The notes under the pieces were generated by a model. That model saw only the letters and a program-made list of their open reading frames with translations, did not search any database and was not told the origin of the DNA. Below, in pieces: positions 1-10,749 of a stretch of DNA of 64,000 nt. The number at the start of each line of letters is the position of its first letter. Within the stretch, counting starts at the first letter, position 1. A program made the position numbers and the translations under genes. This stretch comes from Sinonovacula constricta (taxonomy: Eukaryota > Mollusca > Bivalvia > Cardiida > Solecurtidae), in contig CM017557.1 of the NCBI GenBank assembly GCA_007844125.1, forward strand, positions 57,550,857-57,614,856, read 5' to 3'.

Positions 1-954
1 TGTCCCACAACATCTGGCTAACAGTCGCAAGTTTCTTATAAAATGCCCATTTGAAGCAAGCTGTTTTTGGAAACAGCATTCATAATCTAAAACAAAAAGC
101 AACTGTCAGCGAACTATTAATTTGCCTAACATGTTTATGTTAATGAGCAAATGAAATGATGAACAAAATTAAGAATCAAGTAAAACAGGATTGCACATGT
201 GTAATATGCAATACATGAAATGAAACTTGCTTAAATAAAGATTAAGGACTCATTATTGTACAATTAAAGAAATTCTGCTTGATAAATTTATCCAAAGATA
301 AATCAAAGCATCATTGTCTTGCTTTATTATCTTCACTATCTTCAAAGGAGAGCTAAATATAAATAAACCACATCTCTACCTTGATATAGACCACAAGATT
401 AGATCAAGGCCTTACATACCTGAATGTCTAAAAGCAGTCAATTTATGCCAACAGCTATACAAATATTTGAATTATTTCTCAACCTAGAGACATCAGTGTC
501 ATTTGGTATTAAAGTTGCTCTGGATATTTACATATACATTAACCTGCATGCATAATTACAAAAGAATTAGATTGTCTACAGATTCTTTTTTCCCCAATGG
601 AAGAGTTCTGATCAGCCCCCACACTTTATGCTGCCAAAGATTGCCATATTGTCTTGATGCCTGTGCATCTAGCTGTCAACAGACAACCTACCAATACATA
701 GGTATTAAGTTTTTATGTTAATCAGCTTATGGCATGCCTGATAAAAAATTGTTCTAATCAACCATTGATTAAAAAAAAATTAAATGATCAAGCTCAAATT
801 TTTGGCAAATCTCTGTAATTGTTTGTGTTTAACTCTTACAAAGGGCAATTTGCTGAAAATTTGAAAGTGAGCATTTTGAAAAACAAATCTTATTCTACAG
901 TTCCCTATTGGACAATTTATAACAGTAAGGTTTTATTTCATTGCCATGTTGTAG
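1..954. other. AT-rich non-coding sequence
   Basis: I see no repeat family, RNA gene or exon-like frame here. The one open frame (72 codons at 503-721) is low in complexity and has no recognisable motif, so it is probably a chance frame. Confidence 0.5.
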
Positions 955-1167
955 TTTTTTGCAACTAATTATGATCACCATAGCTACGTTTGGCGATTTT
1001 GGTGAAGACAAATATCTGGGTTAAACCGCTGGCGCCTACAGGTCAGCAGGAAGAACTTTCTACACTAAGCCCTTTGCCCTGAACTGGACTCGAACCCAGG
1101 CTGTAGGAGGCTTAGCAGTCAGAGGAGTTACTATTCGGCAATTCTACCACTACGCCAAGGGTGCCCC
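955..1167 (-). repeat. SINE-A copy, diverged, minus orientation
   Basis: Read on the minus strand this starts with a tRNA-like head (end near 1167) with a B-box in the complement of ACTCGAACCC around 1090. It runs through the family body to a degenerate T/A tail near 955. The usual GGTGGAGGAAGACC block is decayed to a 'ggtgaagacaaa' form, so this is an old copy. No target-site duplication is visible. Confidence 0.75.
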
Positions 1168-1324
1168 AGGTTTCATTTTTCATCAAAACAATCTGCTCTT
1201 GATCTACCATTAACTATAGCTAGCACATTATAACCAAGTTAAAGATATCTGAATTCCTTTGAGCATGCATACTGATTATCCCTTAGCTTGCTACATTTTA
1301 TTAAAGACCCATGCTAAATTCTAA

Positions 1325-1500
1325 GTTGTTGTGGGTTTTTTTTTATTTAATATTTTAAATGTTACATTTCAGGGTTGATATACTTACAAACAGAGACTGA
1401 TCAGCAAATAGTGTAGATCCTGTTCAGACAGCTCCAAGCTGGATCTACCTGATTTGCTGAAGCCTTATATAAACATGCAATTAGAAGGCTAAAAGTTAAA
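1325..1500 (+). repeat. Extended HR module, plus orientation
   Basis: The palindromic HR core lies at about 1401-1460: AGCAAATAGTGTAGATCC, then a loop with TTCAGACAGCTCC, then GGATCTACCTGATTTGCT. Conserved flanks surround it: T-rich sequence with 'atgttac-tttcagggttgatatactta' on the left, and 'cttatataaacatgcaa' plus 'aggctaaaagtta' on the right. The same order of blocks occurs near 25.9-26.1 kb and, reversed, near 55.9 and 61.0 kb. Confidence 0.65.
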
Positions 1501-1871
1501 TTTTTATCTCTTTTGATACAATTGTCTTACCATGCCCTAATAACACATCAAAACAAGGTCAACATTGTAACAAAATTCACTAGCATTTCAATTTTAATAA
1601 TATATGAATGGTGTTTAAATAAATCATTTTTACTCTTTTTTATGTTATAAATATATATACATTTTAAGTGAACCAGTATTAACATGGCATTTCATAATGC
1701 CATAAATAAAAAAAACAACCTCATTTTAATGCAATAACACAGCAGAAACAAACACACACTTTAAATTTTCATTTTTGATTATTAAGTCCTGTACTGCCAA
1801 TTCCTTGGATTACATACAACACACATTATTATTTACTTGTAAACAAGTGTCTGCAATTTAAGTAACACTTA

Positions 1872-1937
1872 TTAGCAAATGGTGCAGATACTGACCAATT
1901 AGCCCTAAATGTTAATCTAGATCTACTCTTTTTTGCC
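1872..1937. repeat. HR palindromic repeat, diverged
   Basis: The left arm reads TTAGCAAATGGTGCAGAT and the right arm ATCTAGATCTACTC followed by a T-rich stretch and TGCC. The arms pair imperfectly around a loop of about 25 bases. It is recognised by the same stem words as the better copies at 8704 and 25995. Confidence 0.5.
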
Positions 1938-1939
1938 AC

Positions 1940-2480
1940 AGGCTGTGAGAATTTATAGCCATAAATTTAGCAAAGAGTACAAAATACCAAAATAATCCTT
2001 TAATAAAAACTCACAGCACTTAGGCGTCATTTATCTCCCTGTAACCGAGAGTTCATGGCTAAGCCAGGCAACAATCAGACCAGACTCCCCCTGACATTTC
2101 TGTTTTACTGATAGACACTGTCAACTGACACATCCCTATCAACATTGCCAGCATTTCTGGCTCTCCACTACACAATGCATGTTGTGTTTTACATGGATTT
2201 TAATCCACCTTCCAGTGATTGAGTGCATTCAACTAATGACTGCCACTTCTTGAAGCTGTTGTAAAACCCCAAACTTTGCAAGGGTCTAATTCTTTAAGAC
2301 ACAGCCTCCCTAACTTGAACTTTATCAGGGGTCTCAGTCATAAAAGACTCCATATCTAGAACTTTGCCAGTCTCAATTGTAAAGACAATAACTCTCTAGA
2401 ACTTTGCAAGCACCCTGTGAGAATTATTTTACTTCACAAATTGCTCTTCCATAGCAGAAATACAGGTGAAGTCTTGCTTG
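1940..2480. other. Unclassified non-coding sequence
   Basis: Slightly more GC-rich near 2040-2160, but all frames are broken by stops within about 30 codons and no splice-bounded frame stands out. I see nothing I can name. Confidence 0.4.
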
Positions 2481-2490
2481 CTTTGGACTT

Positions 2491-2716
2491 GTTTTGTTTT
2501 TGACATGCATTGCAGCGACCATTAATGATCATTATCACAACATCCAGCTTTTTGGTGGAGGAAGACCCCAGACACATGTCAGGGTACAACCACTGGCGCA
2601 CCACAAATCTGCTGGAAGACCTTCTCAAATTAAGTCCTTTGCCCCGAACAGGACTCGAACCCACTAGGTGAGAGGCTAAGCAGTCAGAAGAGTTAGAACT
2701 ATGCCACGGTGCCCCT
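2491..2716 (-). repeat. SINE-A, near full length, with TSD
   Basis: A good reference copy of the family. Read on the minus strand: tRNA-like head, then a B-box (complement of GGACTCGAACCCA near 2651), a body with the complements of GCTGGAAGACC and GGTGGAGGAAGACCCCAGAC, then 'catccagctttttgg', 'gaccattaatgatcatta' and a terminal A-rich tail (T-rich on plus, near 2491). A 9 bp direct repeat TTTGGACTT flanks it at 2482-2490 and 2717-2725, as expected for L1-type target-primed insertion. The head has an internal A-box/B-box (Pol III) arrangement. A protein frame across it is an artefact of the SINE. Confidence 0.85.
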
Positions 2717-3030
2717 TTTGGACTTTGAGAAGCATTGACAGCAGACTGCCAATGTCTACGGTCTTAGAACACCATCATTAAGGTATCTCAGGTCATAATG
2801 ACATAACCTGTATATACGGGGACCAATATGAGCAGAATAGACAATTATTAATAAGCCTCACCTGGAATCCCTTCTAGCCAGGACAAGACCTGACACCTTT
2901 CCAAGAGGTGTTTAAGCCAATTAACCCTCGTCCAGGTTCATTATCCTTGGTATCAACAACCCAAACTAACTTTTTCTTAGCTGTTTTGCTCTTGACTGCA
3001 TGAAAAGGTAACATGACATATGAATAGACT

Positions 3031-3094
3031 TAGCAGCAAATATTGTTGATCCTAATGTGAGCTGTCTGACCAGGATCAACACTATTTGCTAACA
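3031..3094. repeat. HR palindromic repeat
   Basis: Arms TTAGCAGCAAATATTGTTGA and, on the other side, GATCAACACTATTTGCTAA pair across a loop that contains GAGCTGTCTGACCAGG. Compared with other copies, the TAGATC of the stem is replaced by TTGATC in the left arm and GATCAA in the right arm, so the change is compensatory. Confidence 0.7.
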
Positions 3095-3099
3095 AAGTT

Positions 3100-4900
3100 T
3101 AATCAGTAGGAGCTTTGCAGGTTGAGAATTAGCATCTACGGTATATTAATAAGAACAATGTAGATTTTGGCCGAGTTCTGGAAGTAGCTTGTTAGCTTCA
3201 TGACTTCCAAAGCATCAGTAAGGAACATACATACATATAAGCAATTATCTGGCATAGAGTTATCACAGAGAGTACAGAGGGCATATGAGGAGTTGAAAGG
3301 TAGAGAAAATCTTGATTATGAGTCAGCATTCCTAATTAATTGGCAATGAGCATGTCAAGCTAAATGTCTTTAAGCCAAAAGCATACAAAATATAAGAACT
3401 TAATAAAGTGAAACATTCAACTTTATAAAATTATGTTACAACATATTCATATTACTAAAATATATAAAAAGGTATGTATGCCAAATAAAATCACATAGAA
3501 ATTTAAAATAAAAAAAAAAAAAAAAAAAAAACTTAATGCAACATTCATTGTCAAGATCTTTATCAATACTCAACATAAAATGTATGCTAATAAAAGAAAA
3601 AATTGTACCAATAAAAACAAGCAAATAAAATATGAAAAAAAAAATATTTAAAGAAGAAATCAGTGTTATGGAGATCTCCAAGTAGAAATTATGTAAACAT
3701 TGCATATCTCAGAGGTAAGTAAATGCACTGCAAACATTTCAAACAAATCAATCTAAGAAGATCCTGGAGGTTTCATTAAAACTTCACCCTGCTGTGACAA
3801 GGGATTCCATTTGATATGCAGGACAACCCATATATCTTCCACCTACACAAACAAATACCTAAATATCCTTGATCAATTATGTAGCAATGAAAGGAGGCAC
3901 GTGTGGCTAACCAATTTTCAAGTCACCAATCCACCATCTTGTAACCTGTCAACCCTCTCGATCAAAGTTGGGGTTAAAATCGCATTTGCTGCAAAACTTT
4001 TTGGGAAAATCTCTTGACCTGAGCAGCATTATTGGTTCAACCTCTACGGCCTTTATGGAACCAATCGAAGCTCAAATTCATCTAATCGCAACAATAATAA
4101 CAACAACATTTGATAAAACTTTGCAACATTATTATAATAATAAGAGAGTGGAAAATGTCAAATTGCATTTCTACGGGCAAAAGGAAATACATTCTAATTA
4201 AGTTTTTACATATTTATTAGAAGTTAAAAAAAATCTTAGTATTAAACTGAGAATATGTTTTGACTTTGTATTATAATAAAACAATGTTTTCTTGCATTTG
4301 TTAAACTGAGTTCTATTTGATCTTTGTTAAATTGAGGTATTTTTATTGCAATTGTTCGAAGATAAAAGAGGTTTGCAAAAAATCACACAGAACATTTGAT
4401 TTATACTTGTGCAAAAGGTGACAGAAAAAAGTGGAAATTTACCCTAAATGTGAACTGTCACAAATTTAAGGTAGAACTTCTCTTACAACTACTGGGTATC
4501 TTATGGAGTAATAATGTACAATGTTGACTGTATAATGTCATAAATATAAGCATAGATGTGTCAAACATGAAATATGTTTGACCCTGACCCCTGGGTCGCT
4601 AAGACATTCTTACATGACCATCTTCTATCTGCAGCCCACGGGCTAAAGGGAGGGCCACAACGTAACATAGTTACATGTATAATACTTCCCTTACTATGGA
4701 GATTTGTGGGACAAACATTTGACCAACAATCCTTACATCGATTCTTATATAATTCAGTTGAATCATACATGGTGTTACCAATAATGTAATAGCATGTTGA
4801 GTAAGAAAACCCAGTCTTTTAAGAAAATCCGGCCACATTATCTGGACATCAAAATGTTTTTACATCCACTTTGGAAGGCCATTACAAAGTTATTTTATAT
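3100..4900. other. Unclassified non-coding sequence
   Basis: Apart from the A tract at 3510 I see no known repeat. Two overlapping plus-strand frames (3811-4017 and 3968-4201) show no domain or compositional sign of coding. The 4560-4790 segment is open on both strands but contains the palindrome-like GACCCTGACCCCTGGGTC and could be part of another repeat. Confidence 0.4.
3510..3531 (+). repeat. Poly(A) tract
   Basis: An A run of about 22 bases in an A-rich stretch (3480-3660). No SINE or gene body could be recognised immediately upstream, so it is scored as a simple repeat only. Confidence 0.8.
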
Positions 4901-4905
4901 GTCTG

Positions 4906-5346
4906 TTAAAGGTAGTAGCCAACAGTTTGGACAAAAATATTTTTATTAAACATCATAATAAACCAATGTTACTTGAACAGATAATGCAAAATTCTGTTTA
5001 TTGATGTCCTACACCTGTATGAAAAGTGACCCATAATGCCACAATCATCATTTGAAACAAGTATTTCCTATCTGAGCCATGCTGCACAGTTAGATATTTT
5101 TAAACTAAGAAAACCATGTGACCACTTATGTTTTAGCTCATCCACGTCATCCACTGTTTTAAGCAGGAATCCTAATTGTTCTTAATGATAGATTTGAAGA
5201 GAATTAATATTTTAGCATTGGTTAACGAGTTTTACTGCCCCAAAAATTAGGATACTGTTGAACATAAAGCTTATAAATACCCCAAACAGAGGTCAGATAT
5301 TGTTACATATATAAGACATATGCAAACTGTTGGATTCCAACTTTAA
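4906..5346 (-). mobile_element. TTAA-MITE copy 1, minus orientation
   Basis: A TTAA tetranucleotide is present at both ends (4906-4909 and 5343-5346). The ends are imperfect inverted repeats: AGGTAGTAGCCAACAGTTTG on the left and CAAACTGTTGGATTCCAACT on the right. The interior matches the other copies in reverse, with the complements of 'caataaacag', 'tgaaaccatgtgaccactta' and 'ctctgtttggggtattt'. No transposase frame is present, so it is non-autonomous. Confidence 0.8.
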
Positions 5347-5460
5347 TGGACATGGTACCTCAGTGACAGCAGCATATCTGCTGTAAATGAACACTACTTG
5401 TGTATTACAGAAAGATGATTAAACAGGTAGTAAATAGTGCATGATCAGCTTTTGCTGACA

Positions 5461-5658
5461 CAGACACACATTGGCAACGTCTAGCTAATTATTGGTGGAG
5501 GAAGACCCCAGACTTATGTCTGGGTAGAACCACCTGTGCAACACAGGTTAGCTAGAAAACCTCCTCCATTGAACTTCTCAGCCAACTGGGACCTGAACCC
5601 AAGCAATGAGGCACAGAGAAGTTACAAGTTCACACTTTCGCTCAGCAATTGGTGCCCC
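5461..5658 (-). repeat. SINE-A copy, minus orientation
   Basis: It contains the diagnostic ATTGGTGGAGGAAGACCCCA block at about 5493 and 'cttatgtctgggtagaaccacc'. A decayed B-box (complement of GGACCTGAACCCAAGC) precedes the terminal GGTGCCCC. The short T-rich tail is largely missing. Confidence 0.8.
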
Positions 5659-5659
5659 T

Positions 5660-6249
5660 TTACTGTAATGACCCACCGAGAATTCTTGCAAAGTCATTCG
5701 TATCAGACTTGTGATGACCTTTTTACACTATTTAATTAAAGTACTAATAATTCATAACAATTAAAAAATACCTCAATTCATCACAATAACCCACCCACAA
5801 ATAATATATCTATATAAATGTCATTTACTTTGTAAATGAATGTAGTCAATCAATCACAAGGTTGTGAACAATACCGTTATTAACTATGTAATTAACCAAA
5901 ATTGTAATTGTTTTCATCCCAACAAAAGAAAGAGGCCATCAGCAAGGATCATAGAGCAATTTAAACTTCTGTTCTGAATAACAGAATAACTTTTAATGAG
6001 TGTCTGGGAAGAAGTTTATTGCCCCAGGCCAACATAGAAGCTTTTGTTGTCTTATATAACTGAGTTATATAATTCATTTTAAACCCATTATCATGACCCA
6101 AATCAAGACCAATAACTACAAGACCAACATTAAAGCGCATAAAATATCCAGCAGTTTTATTTTTATTTTATAACCTTTAATTGTAAAAGCTAGTTATAAA
6201 GCAAAACACGTTTGTTTTTTGTTGTTGTTGTTTTTGTTTTGTTTTTATG
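5660..6249. other. AT-rich non-coding sequence with T/G-rich simple repeat
   Basis: The only structure I see is the TTGTTGTTGTTGTTTTTG stretch near 6216-6245, which may be the tail of the adjoining SINE-A. Confidence 0.4.
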
Positions 6250-6493
6250 TGTGTTTTTTTAAATGCATTGCAGTGACCATTTATGATCATTAACATTAGC
6301 AATGTCCAGCTTTTTGGTGGAGGAAGACTCCAGACACATGTCTGGGTAGTACCATCGGCGTACCGCAAGTCAGCTGGAAGACATTCTCACATTAAATCCT
6401 TTGACTAGAATGGGACTGGAACCCACGTGGTGAGATGCTGAGCAGTCTGAGGAGTTACAAATCGGCGACTCTCCGACATTGCCACGGACGCCC
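6250..6493 (-). repeat. SINE-A copy, near full length, minus orientation
   Basis: It has all family blocks in order on plus: T-rich tail, 'gcattgcagtgaccatttatgatcatt', CCAGCTTTTTGGTGGAGG, 'cacatgtctgggtagtacc', 'cgcaagtcagctggaagac', a B-box complement in GGGACTGGAACCCAC, and the head ending 'gccacggacgccc'. A minus frame starting inside it is a SINE artefact. Confidence 0.85.
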
Positions 6494-7250
6494 TTAAAAT
6501 CTATTCATTACAATGTTCCAATGTCTGCAGCATAGACATATGTTAAATAGTTAACAAACTAAACATTCAATCAACCATTTTCAAAACATCCTAAATGCAT
6601 CAGTGAATATATAGTTGATACAGTATTTTAGAGATACCCATATTTTCCCTTAAGTTCAAAATTCAAACCATTTATCTTAGGACTTTTCAATGTAGATACA
6701 TGTCCCAATTAATTTACAAACACTATGCAACTTTATTCATTTTATCAATTGCATAAGCACATTCTTAAATGCCAAGACAAAGTTGTTTTTTCTTTTTCCC
6801 TGTTTTCCACAATTTTGACATCACTAAAAATAACTTGCCCACATTTTTTTATTACTGTAGATTCAATTTAACATTCTACCTCTTTTGTGGGCTGAAAAGG
6901 AATAAAATAAATTTGTTAAGCATCAAATGGATCTGCTATGCTGTTAATAACACCTTGTATGGGGGTAATATATACACCTACAGTTGAAGTCAAAGGTATT
7001 TTAGGATTTGCTGATTCAGATTATTAACACCCCTAAGGACAATTTGACACACTAAACTTTTATATCCCCATTTTTCAGTGTCATAAAACTGCATTCTATA
7101 CACACTTCTGTCTATCCTATTATAAAAACAACTGCCAAAAAGCAGTCAAGAGATTGCAGCGATTGTGTTCAGTTTTTTTATACATAACGCTAGGCTTGCC
7201 AAGTTTTGTAACCCATATAAGTTTGTAAACATTTACTTAAATCTCCATGC
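6494..7250. other. AT-rich non-coding sequence
   Basis: No repeat family or exon-like frame is recognised in this stretch. Confidence 0.4.
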
Positions 7251-7254
7251 AAAG

Positions 7255-7410
7255 GTCCCGGTGTTGCGTATTTCATGTGAGAGGGACTTCCAGCTGTCCT
7301 GTGGGTCTACTAGGACATTTATCTGGGTGTTTTCAGCCACCAAAAGCAGCTGGAAGTCGATATAATGATCATAACTGTATCACTGTAATATATTTCGAAA
7401 ATAAAACTAA
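7255..7410 (+). repeat. SINE-A 3' part, plus orientation
   Basis: Only the body and tail remain: 'gggacttccagctgtcctgtgggtctac', 'atttatctgggtgttttcagccaccaaaagcagctgga', 'tgatcataactgtatcactgtaatatattt' and an A-rich end. The tRNA-like head is absent, as in a 5'-truncated insertion. Confidence 0.7.
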
Positions 7411-7453
7411 ACAAAACCTGAAATGGTGTCTAGACGTATTGCCAATAACTAGC

Positions 7454-7514
7454 CCAGCAAATAAGATTGATACCTTTTTGAAAAGGTCCATATTGGATCT
7501 GCACTATTTGTCTA
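7454..7514. repeat. HR palindromic repeat, diverged
   Basis: The left arm CCCAGCAAATAAGATTGATA and right arm TTGGATCTGCACTATTTGTC pair imperfectly around a short loop that itself contains a small palindrome (TTTTTGAAAAGG). Confidence 0.5.
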
Positions 7515-7717
7515 GGGTTGATCTTACTATGGTTAGATGGGTAAGTGCTATATTACTGCAATGTGACAAGACTTTTAAATTACAAAAAAAACAAACTGTC
7601 TTAAAAAGAATGCCAATGAATGAAATCGCAGACATCGTCCACACTACAAAGTTAAAAAGATATAAAACTAAAACCACTGAACACTGTGCCCTGATCAAAT
7701 CTATCAAGCAAAGGTAA

Positions 7718-7770
7718 ATAAAGTTGATCCAGATCAGTCAGCTGGGAGCCATCTGGTCATGATCTAAGTC
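7718..7770. repeat. HR-like fragment
   Basis: Carries TTGATCCAGATCAGTCAGCT, 'gggagc' and CATCTGGTCATGATCTAAG, the loop and inner-stem words of the HR repeat, but lacks the outer GCAAATAGTG arms. It sits 28 bp left of a TTAA-MITE. Confidence 0.35.
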
Positions 7771-7797
7771 AGTGCTTGTAACTTTCCATATGTCATG

Positions 7798-8285
7798 TTA
7801 AAGGTAGTATCTAAGAGTTTGCCTATATCTAATATGAATAACAATATCTGACCTCTGTTTGGGGTATTTGTGCATAATTTCTGTAGAAAAACATCCTCCT
7901 TTAGTCCAAAACTTTACGATTTTCAACAATATCTCAATTGTGGGGCATTAAAACTTGTTAATTAATGCTTAAAATTCAAATCCAATCTTTTTAAAGAACG
8001 GTTGGGATTTCTGCGAAAAATAGACATCGATGTCACAGTGGATGATGTGGACGACCTAAAGCTTAAGTGGTTATATGAATGTCTTAGTTTAAAAATAGCA
8101 ACATGGCTCAGATAAGAAATACACTTTATTTTTGTAATGAATGTGGCATTATATATGGTACACTTTTCTGACAGGTGAAGGACATCAATAAACAGCATTT
8201 TGCAAGATTTATTCAGGTAACAATGGTTTAATTAGATGTTTTATGAAAATACTTTTGGTCCAAACTGTCGGATATCCACCTTTAA
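7798..8285 (+). mobile_element. TTAA-MITE copy 2, near full length
   Basis: Reference copy for the family, 488 bp with a TTAA at each end (7798-7801 and 8282-8285). Terminal inverted repeats: AGGTAGTATCTAAGAGTTTG and CAAACTGTCGGATATCCACC. Internal landmarks: 'ctctgtttggggtatttg' near 7855, 'ggttgggatttctgc' near 8000, 'catcgatgtcacagtggatg' near 8026, 'gacatcaataaacagcattttgca' near 8180. A TTAA target is typical of piggyBac-superfamily elements. The first bases after TTAA are not the usual piggyBac CCY, so the assignment is tentative. No protein frame is conserved between copies. Confidence 0.85.
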
Positions 8286-8334
8286 TAACACAGGCATAAG
8301 TTAGCACACAACTAAAAAATTAACAGGGTTCCTA

Positions 8335-8580
8335 ATAAATGTAGCAGCCAAGGATTGAAATACATACTTGTTCCTCTAAAAGTGTGGGCACAAGACCCAG
8401 TAGTGTAAAGGACTTTATGTGGAAATGTCTTCCAGGTGATCGACCTACAGAGTGAGCTTGGTTCTACCCAGACATTAATCTGGAAATTTAATCAACCAAA
8501 ATGGCTGAATGGTCCTATAATGACCATAATTGTGTTGCTGTGATATATTCCTTTAACAAAACAACATCAACAACATAAGC
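8335..8580 (+). repeat. SINE-A copy, diverged, plus orientation
   Basis: A decayed head (B-box degenerated to GTGGGCACAAGACCC near 8382) leads into 'aaggactttatgtggaaatgtcttccagg', 'ggttctacccagacattaatctgg', 'accaaaatggctgaatggtcctataatgaccataattgtg' and 'gttgctgtgatatatt', the order seen in other plus copies. Confidence 0.7.
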
Positions 8581-8703
8581 AGCCTCATGTGCATATGCCA
8601 ATTCTTAGAATCAGAGTTTTAGTTGAATCTTCTCTCCTATCATACAAAACCTTAGTGCAAACAACTACACACAAATGTATGAGGGCATTTCACCATAGAC
8701 TAA

Positions 8704-8772
8704 ATAGCAAATAGTACAGATCCTGATCAGACAGCTCCCAGCAGAGTCTGGCTGATCTACACTATTTGCCTA
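8704..8772. repeat. HR palindromic repeat
   Basis: Well preserved. The left arm is ATAGCAAATAGTACAGATCC, followed by TGATCAGACAGCTCCCAGC, and the right arm is GATCTACACTATTTGCCTA. The arms pair over about 17 bp. The sequence after the right arm (AAGCATGTTTATG) recurs loosely at other copies. Confidence 0.75.
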
Positions 8773-9107
8773 AGCATGTTTATGCTTCGAGGTTACCCTA
8801 CATTTGTAGCCAATAAGTAGCTAGGAAAATTCAAATTCCTCAGCGATTTATTTTAATAGAACTCCTTTCTATTTCGTATTTTACAAAGAAAAAAATAGAT
8901 CGAATTTTTTACTAAATGGTTTTATTTTCAACTGTGCATATGCAACAAACCAAGCATTCTGGCTTGACTCCTCCCCTTGTGATGACAAGTTTGAACACAT
9001 CAAAATGATTGACAGTTTGAATGACAGTTTTATGGGGCAGATTACATGTCATTTTGGTAGAACAGGTAGAAGTGAGGCAAGGACTTCTAAGTTAGACAGA
9101 ATCTATA

Positions 9108-9184
9108 ATGATGTTTCCATAGAAAATAGAAGCCTGCACTGGCTGTGTGCATTTTGGCTTCTATTTTCTATAAAAACATCCTAA
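9108..9184. repeat. Long hairpin (26 bp arms)
   Basis: TGATGTTTCCATAGAAAATA plus GAAGCC (about 9109-9133) is matched in reverse complement by GGCTTCTATTTTCTATAAAA plus ACATCCTA (about 9156-9184) with roughly two mismatches, across a loop of about 22 bp. I find no second copy in the window and do not recognise the element. Confidence 0.7.
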
Positions 9185-9199
9185 TACACTCTATCCTTT

Positions 9200-10455
9200 A
9201 CTAAGAGTTAAGACCACAAGAATCCAGCTAGACGGCTAAATGGGCATATCAGCAGTGTCAATTCTCTGACACACAGTTTCAGTTTGTTCTTATCATATCA
9301 CAACATCTGACCAGAAATGATATTTTAGTCCCAAACAGCAGTTTTATCACGACCTGCACCAGGCATGTGAAAACTAATTTTAGCATATCAAGCATCAAGA
9401 AAACGATTTGCAAACATAGCAGTGTTTTATACAGAGAAAAGTTGGTCAGTACGACTGTTGTAGATTATGAGCTTTTTTTAGAAGGTTGTATAAAATAGAA
9501 ACATGGAATTGTGAAAATATAGTAAATAGTTCTGATAATGTATTTTGATTAAAAAAAAAATCAAGAATAACTGCCAGAAATAACAAAACTCTTAAGGTGC
9601 TATGAACACAAGCAAAACTTTGCCAAATTTATTTATGTACCAAAATTCAAAGGTTAAAATATACCACTACATTAAACATTAGGCCAGAATAAAAAAAATC
9701 AATAATATAAAACATTTTGTAAACAACAAGATCTCACGTCACTTTGGAAAATAACAACAAATGCAGTTGCCAAACTAAAAAATGTTTACCAACTTAAGAC
9801 CAAACTAAGTATATATTTACAAATATGATCTACTAATTCACTGATGCTAATACCAACTACACCCAACTTTTGTTTAAAATAAGTAATAAAGCAACACTCT
9901 GTCCTATACTAAACTCATAACACTGCATAAAAACAATACACACAACAAAATATATTTACTTACTTCATAAAATCATTTCACCCATTTTAATAACAAAATC
10001 CGAAAATACTTCCAACTTATCCAATATCCATTTATCTACAATATTTTCAACCTAGTCCTCAAAACTTGTCTCCTGAGCTCTGTCCACTCGAACATCTCTA
10101 TCAAACTAATTGAGCACCTGATATCCAACTAAACTATACCTACAGGGTCAATCTATCCCCCTTTTATCCTTAACTAGACACCTGTTAATACACAACTATA
10201 CCTCATCATACCTTTGATCTTTCTATTAAAAAAATCACCAAATAAAATGAAATACCGAAATCCAATGATGTAGGCGAAGTTAAGGAATAATCCACAATAA
10301 ATCCAAACTTTGTCTGTCAAACCACTCTGATATTTCTATGGATGGTGTAAAGTTTTTAATAGACACTTCTCTCTTTTAACTCAGAAATTTCCAAGGTAGT
10401 GTTACTGATTGAAAAAACAACAACAACCTGAAGTAATCAGTTTCTTATAACTTTG
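9200..10455. other. AT-rich non-coding sequence
   Basis: This is one of the longest stretches without a recognisable repeat. Composition shifts to A/C-rich near 9840-10250. No splice-bounded frame is evident. Confidence 0.4.
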
Positions 10456-10479
10456 TTATATCAGCAGTAAGGTTAAAGA

Positions 10480-10730
10480 TGACTTAAAAGTCTGTATTAA
10501 CTCCAGTGTCTTATGTTGACGATGAAAAAAGCGACACACTCCACTCCGACTGTGTGAGGACAGTTGTTCTGCTATCAGAGTGACAGTCGAATGACAAAAT
10601 GGACCATTGCCTCTGGGACACCTCCTACTGCTGCAGACGACTCCCAATTCTCACCTGTACATAGACACCCCTCCACACTTCCACATCATCTTCGGCCTCA
10701 GCTCACTCCTGACCCTGCCATAATTTAGTA
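10480..10730. other. Exon-like GC-rich island, strand uncertain
   Basis: GC content rises to about half in an otherwise AT-rich area and stops thin out. On plus, one frame is open for about 30 codons to 10557 (it includes VSYVDDEKSD). A second frame, offset by one base, is open from about 10545 to 10727 (it includes QFSPVHRHPS). On minus, a consensus donor (complement of TCTCACCTG, reading CAG|GTGAGA) lies near 10655. It is also open for 63 codons on minus at 10456-10647. Several frames are open at once, so this may simply be GC effect. I cannot name a product. Confidence 0.2.
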
Positions 10731-10749
10731 ACCTTAGACTGTGATATGT

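Noticed and set aside
4561..4789. Overlapping open frames on both strands
   Set aside because: Open on both strands without bias; a palindromic GACCC-GGGTC phrase suggests repeat sequence, not coding sequence.
7247..7717. 156-codon plus frame, longest in the window
   Set aside because: It runs through a SINE-A remnant and an HR palindrome; the rest is lysine/threonine-rich AT-derived sequence.
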